From Dyella nitratireducens (lineage in GTDB: Bacteria > Pseudomonadota > Gammaproteobacteria > Xanthomonadales > Rhodanobacteraceae): a DNA stretch of 64,000 bases. The translations under genes were made by a program, and so were the position numbers. Location of the stretch: contig NZ_BMJA01000002.1 of assembly GCF_014642835.1 (NCBI RefSeq), positions 711,785-775,784 on the forward strand, written 5' to 3'. Shown in pieces: positions 59,404 to 64,000 of the stretch. How positions within the stretch are numbered: position 1 is the stretch's first letter; every line of letters begins with the position of its first letter. The notes under the pieces were generated by a model. It saw nothing but the letters and a program-made list of their open reading frames with translations, was not told the origin of the DNA and searched no databases.

Positions 59404-61758
59404 ATGGGGAAGCGAGTTTATTATTTCGGGGATTTTCGCCTTGACCCCGTTGCGCGGGAGCTGAGCCGGAACGGCGAGCCGATCACCATCGCGGCCAATG
59501 CCTTCGCTTGCCTGGTCTATTTGATCGAACATCGCGAACGTGCCGTCGGCAAGGACGAACTGGTATCCGCGGTGTGGGGGCGTGTTGACGTCAGCGACAA
59601 TCTGCTCGCCCAAACCATCGTGCGATTGCGCCGCGCTTTGGGCGACGTCAGCCCCGAGCAGCGCTGTATCAAGACCATGCCGCGCGTGGGTTACCGCTGG
59701 ATGCTGGATACGGTGGTTGGCGACGCACCTGACGATACGGCCGAGCAGGCCCGCATAAAAAATGAAAATACGCAGCCTGAAGCGGGTGCCACCCCAACGC
59801 GTGCTTTGTCGCGATCGCCATGGCTGCGGCGTTCACTATGGATGACATCGCTGCTCGTGCTTGTCGCCGTGGTGGTTTGCTGGCGATGGTCGACACATCA
59901 CAAACGCGTATCTTTTAGCCGAGGCACGGCCATCGTGTTACCTGCCGAGGTGAATGCCCCGGAGGACTGGAAGTGGCTGCACCTGGGACTGATGGATCTC
60001 ATTTCCAATGATTTGCGCGAAGCAAAGGTTCCCGTCGAAAGCAGCCAGACCGTGCTCGATCTGCTCAACGAACCGGATACGAACGGTGGCCAGCGGTTTG
60101 CGGCATTCGCCTTGGTGATCCGTCCACGCGTCGCCTTGGTCGACAACGCCTGGCAGGTCCATTTGGATGCCAGCAGTCCCAATGGCCGCACCTGGCAGGC
60201 GGAATCGTCGATGGACAGCGTGCTGAAGGCGGCTCGCTCGGCAGAGACCCGGCTGCTGGCGCAGATGGGCATCGCGGCAGCACCCGGCAAGCCGGTCTCC
60301 GATGACGAAAAACAAGAATATTTGATGAGCATCGAGGCGGCGACGTATGCCGGTTCCGGCGATGTCGTGCGTGAGTTGCTCGACAAGGCCCCGCCTGCCG
60401 TTCGCGAGATGCCCGAGTATGACTATGAAAAAGCCGCATTTCATTGCAACCAAGGCGAGTACGAGCTTTGCAAGCAAGGCTTGGCTGATCTGCTGCAACG
60501 CTTGCCTGCCGACAAGCAGCCGGTATTGCGCGGCAGGGTGCTTGCGCAACAGTACTACGTCTATTTCCGCGAACATGATTACGCCGGGGGCGAGGCTGCA
60601 TTGAACGAAGCGGTGCAACTTCTGCAGAAGCAGAAGAACGCCACGTATCTGGCATTCGCCTATGCCCAGCGCGGAGAGCTGGCTCTTGCCGACGGAAAAT
60701 TCGACCAGGCACAGTCCGATTTTGGACTCGCCCGCGTCAACTATGCATTGGATGGCTATACCGTCGCTGCGCTCGGGATGGATGCGTCCCTGGCCAGGCT
60801 AGCCATGCAGCGCGGGCAATTTGCGCAGGCACTTCCCGTGCTGCAGCGCGCCTACGATGAATACCAGCGCATGGGCATGCGACAGTTCATTCCCGATCTG
60901 TTCCAGGACATGGTTGTTTCGCGAAGGATGTTGTTGCAGTACGCCGACGAGCTGGCTGTCGCCGACAGCTACTGGCCATTCGAGGAGAAGCACTGGGACA
61001 TTCCAGATGACGTCACCCGTCACGTGCTCGTCTATGAACGTGCGCGTGCGTTGGCCGACAACGGCCGCACGACCGAGGCGACCAGCCTGTTGGAACATCT
61101 GCTTGGCGATATCCAGCGCGATCCCGCCGGCGAACCGGGTTTGCAAGACGTGACCTACATATTGTTGGCCAAACTTGCGTTGCAACGGGGCGATATCCAG
61201 GCATCGCAAGCGTGGATAGCCAAGGCCCTGGTGCCGCAGCTGTTGCAAAAGGGCAACGACAAGCGGGACTACGCCGACGCGTTGCTGACGAACGTGATGG
61301 TGATGCAGCGTGCAGGCAAGACGAAGGAACTCAAGGATGGCGTTGCCGCTATGCAGGCATGGGTAGCGGGAGCACCAGACAAGGACGAGTGGATCGCCAT
61401 CCTGCTGTTGCGTGCGCAGGCGGTGGAAGCGTGGAGCGAAGGCCACCACGATCAGGCGCTGGCTCAGTGGAAGCTCGCCATGAGCAAGGCGGATGAATTC
61501 GGCGTGCCTGAACTCATCGTCGATATCGGCCAGGCTTATACGCAGGCGTTGCTGGCGGCCGGCAACGTGGAAGAAGCGGCATCCGTCAGCGGCAAGCTTT
61601 CGACCTGGGGCCAACTGGATTGGCGTGCGGCGTGGGCACAGGCATGTGTGTATCGCGCGTTGGGGCAGATGGCGTATTGGGAGCAATACCGGAACAAGGC
61701 ACGGCAACTTGCAGGTGATCGTGCATTGCCTGCAGATGCTTCGGTGTTCGTCTATTGA
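59404..61758 (+). CDS. CadC-like membrane transcription regulator with helical-repeat domain
   Basis: A 784-aa one-component regulator. An OmpR-type winged helix spans residues 1-103 (YYFGDFRLDPVARELSRNGE, QTIVRLRRALGD, VGYRWMLDT). One membrane helix lies at about 145-162 (WMTSLLVLVAVVVCWRW). The large periplasmic part (about 165-784) begins with a short alpha/beta segment and continues with TPR-like helices (AYAQRGELALADGKFDQAQS, MQRGQFAQALPVLQRAYDEY). CadC-like proteins read an outside signal and bind DNA directly from the membrane. No neighbour is an obvious target. It is set between two family-A palindromes. Confidence 0.85.
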   Translation: MGKRVYYFGDFRLDPVARELSRNGEPITIAANAFACLVYLIEHRERAVGKDELVSAVWGRVDVSDNLLAQTIVRLRRALGDVSPEQRCIKTMPRVGYRWMLDTVVGDAPDDTAEQARIKNENTQPEAGATPTRALSRSPWLRRSLWMTSLLVLVAVVVCWRWSTHHKRVSFSRGTAIVLPAEVNAPEDWKWLHLGLMDLISNDLREAKVPVESSQTVLDLLNEPDTNGGQRFAAFALVIRPRVALVDNAWQVHLDASSPNGRTWQAESSMDSVLKAARSAETRLLAQMGIAAAPGKPVSDDEKQEYLMSIEAATYAGSGDVVRELLDKAPPAVREMPEYDYEKAAFHCNQGEYELCKQGLADLLQRLPADKQPVLRGRVLAQQYYVYFREHDYAGGEAALNEAVQLLQKQKNATYLAFAYAQRGELALADGKFDQAQSDFGLARVNYALDGYTVAALGMDASLARLAMQRGQFAQALPVLQRAYDEYQRMGMRQFIPDLFQDMVVSRRMLLQYADELAVADSYWPFEEKHWDIPDDVTRHVLVYERARALADNGRTTEATSLLEHLLGDIQRDPAGEPGLQDVTYILLAKLALQRGDIQASQAWIAKALVPQLLQKGNDKRDYADALLTNVMVMQRAGKTKELKDGVAAMQAWVAGAPDKDEWIAILLLRAQAVEAWSEGHHDQALAQWKLAMSKADEFGVPELIVDIGQAYTQALLAAGNVEEAASVSGKLSTWGQLDWRAAWAQACVYRALGQMAYWEQYRNKARQLAGDRALPADASVFVY

Positions 61759-61760
61759 GC

Positions 61761-61834
61761 GTAGGTTGGGGTGCAAACCCCAACATCGCCATGTCGATGA
61801 GGATGGCAATGTTGGGGTTTGCACCCCAACCTAC
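61761..61834. repeat. REP-like palindrome, family A
   Basis: Perfect 24-base arms (GTAGGTTGGGGTGCAAACCC … and its invert ending 61834) between the convergent CadC-like and porin genes. Confidence 0.92.
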
Positions 61835-61855
61835 GGGCATCGTTCTGGCTAATCG

Positions 61856-63283
61856 TCAGAACTTGTAATACGCACTCACATTCACCTGATTCCCACTCGT
61901 CTGCTCGCGAGTCTTGCCATTGCTGGTGGAATCGAGAATCGCGTGAATCCATTCCAGCGCAAACGAATAATCACCCACGCTGTACATCAGGTTCGCGGCC
62001 GTCTGGCGATCCTTCAGCAAGCCGGTTGAGCCATTGTCGAGCCAGCGGATCACGTCGGTCGAATTGGGTTTGCTGAGGGAATAGAACAGATTGGCGCTCC
62101 AGTTCGGCGTGAACTTGTAGCCGCCCATCACGTAGCCGCCGGTATCCTTGATATCGCCGAACTGCGAGAGGTCACCGAAGATCTGGCCGATGCCGCGGCC
62201 CGTATAACCCACGCCACGGAATACCCATGGACCAGGCGTCCATTCACCGCCCAGCTCGAAGGCCGTGCTGGCGAACTGGCGCTTGATCGGCGTTGGCGAA
62301 CTGTCGCCCACCCCAGCCAGGTGGATCTGGCCCCAATGCGCCGCGGCGAACAGCATCCACTCCTTCGCCTCCTGCACGTGCAGCTTTGCTTCGATCTGCG
62401 GGCGGAAGTTGGCATTGCCTGCGCTGATGTAGTTGATCGGACTTCCCGGGCCGCTCCATGTGCCTGAGAACGCGGCTAGATCCAGGCGCCACAGCGGACC
62501 GCTCGAACCGTGATTGAGATCCTGCGAGAAGATGATGCCGGGGAAGCGCCAACCGATGATGCCGGTGCCGTAGCCTAGCGGGAAGGCGATGTGGCTGAGC
62601 GAGTTGGGCAGATCATCCAACGGGAATATCAGATCCCACATCTGGCCAATCTTGAAGCTGCTGCCGGTCACCGGGTTTTCCAGCGTCATATAGGCCTGGC
62701 GCAAGCGGGGCAGCGGCTGTTCCATCGAATAAGCGCCGGTGCCGTTGTTGCCGCCGAAGAAATCCATTTCCAGGTGGCCGCCGCCGATCCAGTCGCCTGC
62801 GACCTTTCCGCCGGTCAGATCCAGCCAGAAGCGCGTGTTGCGCACGTCTACGCCACTGAGCTGGCCATTCGATCCGGGGATCGGATATTCGGCGTTCTGG
62901 CCATTGCCGTAGGTGAAACTCTTGCTCTGCGTAAACGCCGTGGCATCGATAAAGCCATGCAGTGCCACCGAAACGCCCGGCGAGCTGGTGAACGTCGGTT
63001 TCGTCGGCACCGAGGCGATGGTCTGGGCCTGTTGCGCCTGAACTTGCTGCGTTTGCTGAATTTGCGTCTGCTGCTGGGTTTGCTGGCTCTGCAGCTGGGT
63101 CAGTGCATCCTGCAGTTGCTGCAGATCTTGCTGTTGCTGATTGAGTTGTTGCTGTTGCTTTTCGACCAGCGCTTTCAGCGCCTGGATTTCCTTGTCCCGT
63201 TTGTCGGTCTTTTGTGCGAAAGCAGAAGTGGTGACGGTAAGGCCGATAGCTGCAAGGGCCAGAAACAGGGCATGTCGTTTCAT
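61856..63283 (-). CDS. DcaP-like trimeric outer-membrane porin
   Basis: A 475-aa porin. The ATG at 63283 with AAGGAG nearby gives a signal peptide (ALFLALAAIGLTVTTSAFAQ); the longer frame upstream has none. The N-terminal mature part is a long Gln-rich coiled coil (about 28-95, LKALVEKQQQQLNQQQQDLQ), as in DcaP-like proteins where it trimerises in the periplasm. The barrel (about 110-475) ends in VNVSAYYKF with terminal Phe. DcaP-type porins take up dicarboxylic and other organic acids. It follows the acetate transporter gene by 31 bases, fitting organic-acid uptake. Confidence 0.88.
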   Translation of the reverse strand: MKRHALFLALAAIGLTVTTSAFAQKTDKRDKEIQALKALVEKQQQQLNQQQQDLQQLQDALTQLQSQQTQQQTQIQQTQQVQAQQAQTIASVPTKPTFTSSPGVSVALHGFIDATAFTQSKSFTYGNGQNAEYPIPGSNGQLSGVDVRNTRFWLDLTGGKVAGDWIGGGHLEMDFFGGNNGTGAYSMEQPLPRLRQAYMTLENPVTGSSFKIGQMWDLIFPLDDLPNSLSHIAFPLGYGTGIIGWRFPGIIFSQDLNHGSSGPLWRLDLAAFSGTWSGPGSPINYISAGNANFRPQIEAKLHVQEAKEWMLFAAAHWGQIHLAGVGDSSPTPIKRQFASTAFELGGEWTPGPWVFRGVGYTGRGIGQIFGDLSQFGDIKDTGGYVMGGYKFTPNWSANLFYSLSKPNSTDVIRWLDNGSTGLLKDRQTAANLMYSVGDYSFALEWIHAILDSTSNGKTREQTSGNQVNVSAYYKF

Positions 63284-63314
63284 GGTGTGCTCCTTATCGT
63301 TATGGCTGATGGTT

Positions 63315-63893
63315 TCATGCGGCGCGGGGCGTACCGACCGGCAGCACCTCCCGCTTGTGCGCTTCATTGATGATTTCTGCCGCCGATACGTAAAACGCCA
63401 GGAGTGCTGTGATCAGGCCCACGTAACCGCCGGCCACGTGCAGGCGGCCCATGCCGGTCCACTCGCCGGCAGCGAGCAGGAAAAAGGTGATCCACAACGC
63501 CAGAAAAATAAGCTGCACCGCACGCACGCCGCGCAGCGTGCCGATCCACATGTAGAACGTGAATACGCCCCACATGAAGAGATACCAACCCACGAATGCA
63601 GCGGGCACTTTGTCGTGCAGAAACAGCACGAACAATGCAAACGACCACCAGAAGGCGCCATAACTCACGAACGCCGTGGCACCGAAGGTATTGCCTCGTG
63701 GCAGCTCCATCACGCCGGCGATCATCTGCGCCGTACCGCCATACGCCATCGCTACCGCCAGCACCATGTTCATCGCATCGCCGGTAAACCAGCCGGCGTT
63801 GATCATGCTCAACAACCACGTCGTCAACGCGAAACCCGCCAGGCCTAGCGGGGCCGGGTTGGAAAATCGCGCAATACCCTGTTCATTGCTCAT
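63315..63893 (-). CDS. satP: acetate/succinate uptake transporter (SatP, GPR1/FUN34/YaaH family)
   Basis: A 192-aa inner-membrane protein with six helices. The family motif NPAPLGLAGFALTTW lies at residues 12-26. GGTAQMIAGVMELPRGNTFG near 52 and FGATAFVSYGAFWWSFAL near 70 are also typical, as is the end with AEIINE. GGGGAGG precedes the ATG. SatP relatives import acetate and succinate with protons. It heads an operon with the DcaP-like porin, making an uptake route across both membranes. The promoter should lie in 63894-64000, where I see no other feature. Confidence 0.92.
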   Translation of the reverse strand: MSNEQGIARFSNPAPLGLAGFALTTWLLSMINAGWFTGDAMNMVLAVAMAYGGTAQMIAGVMELPRGNTFGATAFVSYGAFWWSFALFVLFLHDKVPAAFVGWYLFMWGVFTFYMWIGTLRGVRAVQLIFLALWITFFLLAAGEWTGMGRLHVAGGYVGLITALLAFYVSAAEIINEAHKREVLPVGTPRAA

Positions 63894-64000
63894 GGCAGAA
63901 ACCTCCCCAAAATGGAATGGACGGAGTGCGTGCTCCGTACTGCCCGCAGTGCCCGGCTCCCTGGTTGGCGTGGTGCGCCATGCCCGCGCTCTGACACGGA

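Overview
The window looks like chromosome of a GC-rich gammaproteobacterium of the Xanthomonadales, most likely Rhodanobacteraceae (Dyella, Luteibacter or Rhodanobacter type). This is inferred from the gene types (cyclic beta-glucan synthase, Cupin_8 protein, TonB receptors, DcaP-like porin, YhbW-like oxidoreductase) and from scattered REP-like palindromes. No rRNA, tRNA or CRISPR array was seen.

Layout. 1-2.4 kb: a small hypothetical gene, then a leftward lipoprotein plus di-haem cytochrome c peroxidase pair. 2.6-19.6 kb: an accessory island of secreted repeat proteins. It holds a TIG/YD-repeat protein, a full-length secreted RHS protein, a second RHS copy lacking its N-terminus but carrying a different C-terminal tip, a scrap of a third RHS core, duplicated small membrane genes, broken small genes, and remnants of a REP-associated transposase and an IS3-family transposase. 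19.8-30.9 kb: cyclic beta-1,2-glucan synthase, a HAD phosphatase and phosphoglucomutase, a coherent sugar-phosphate and glucan unit. 31.3-32.3 kb: a Cupin_8 oxygenase-like gene.

34.8-41.9 kb: an overlapping operon wecB-nfrB-nfrA-DUF4434. This matches the components of the E. coli c-di-GMP-controlled N4-glycan exopolysaccharide system, but with the UDP-GlcNAc 2-epimerase gene at the head of the operon. It is flanked by a divergent DUF2334 (deacetylase-fold) secreted protein and a convergent secreted glycoside hydrolase, which could modify or trim the polymer. This is the most interesting system in the window.

43.6-48.4 kb: a YhbW-like flavin oxidoreductase, an MFS transporter and an OmpR/HK two-component pair. 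48.6-53.6 kb: a TonB receptor and a YVTN beta-propeller protein, recalling the yncD/yncE pair. 53.9-59.2 kb: an EmrR/MarR-type regulator and an AaeB/AaeX/AaeA-like efflux pump with its own outer-membrane lipoprotein. 59.4-61.8 kb: a CadC-like regulator with helical repeats. 61.9-63.9 kb: a leftward SatP-type acetate transporter plus a DcaP-like porin. Two families of palindromic repeats sit in gaps between genes throughout.
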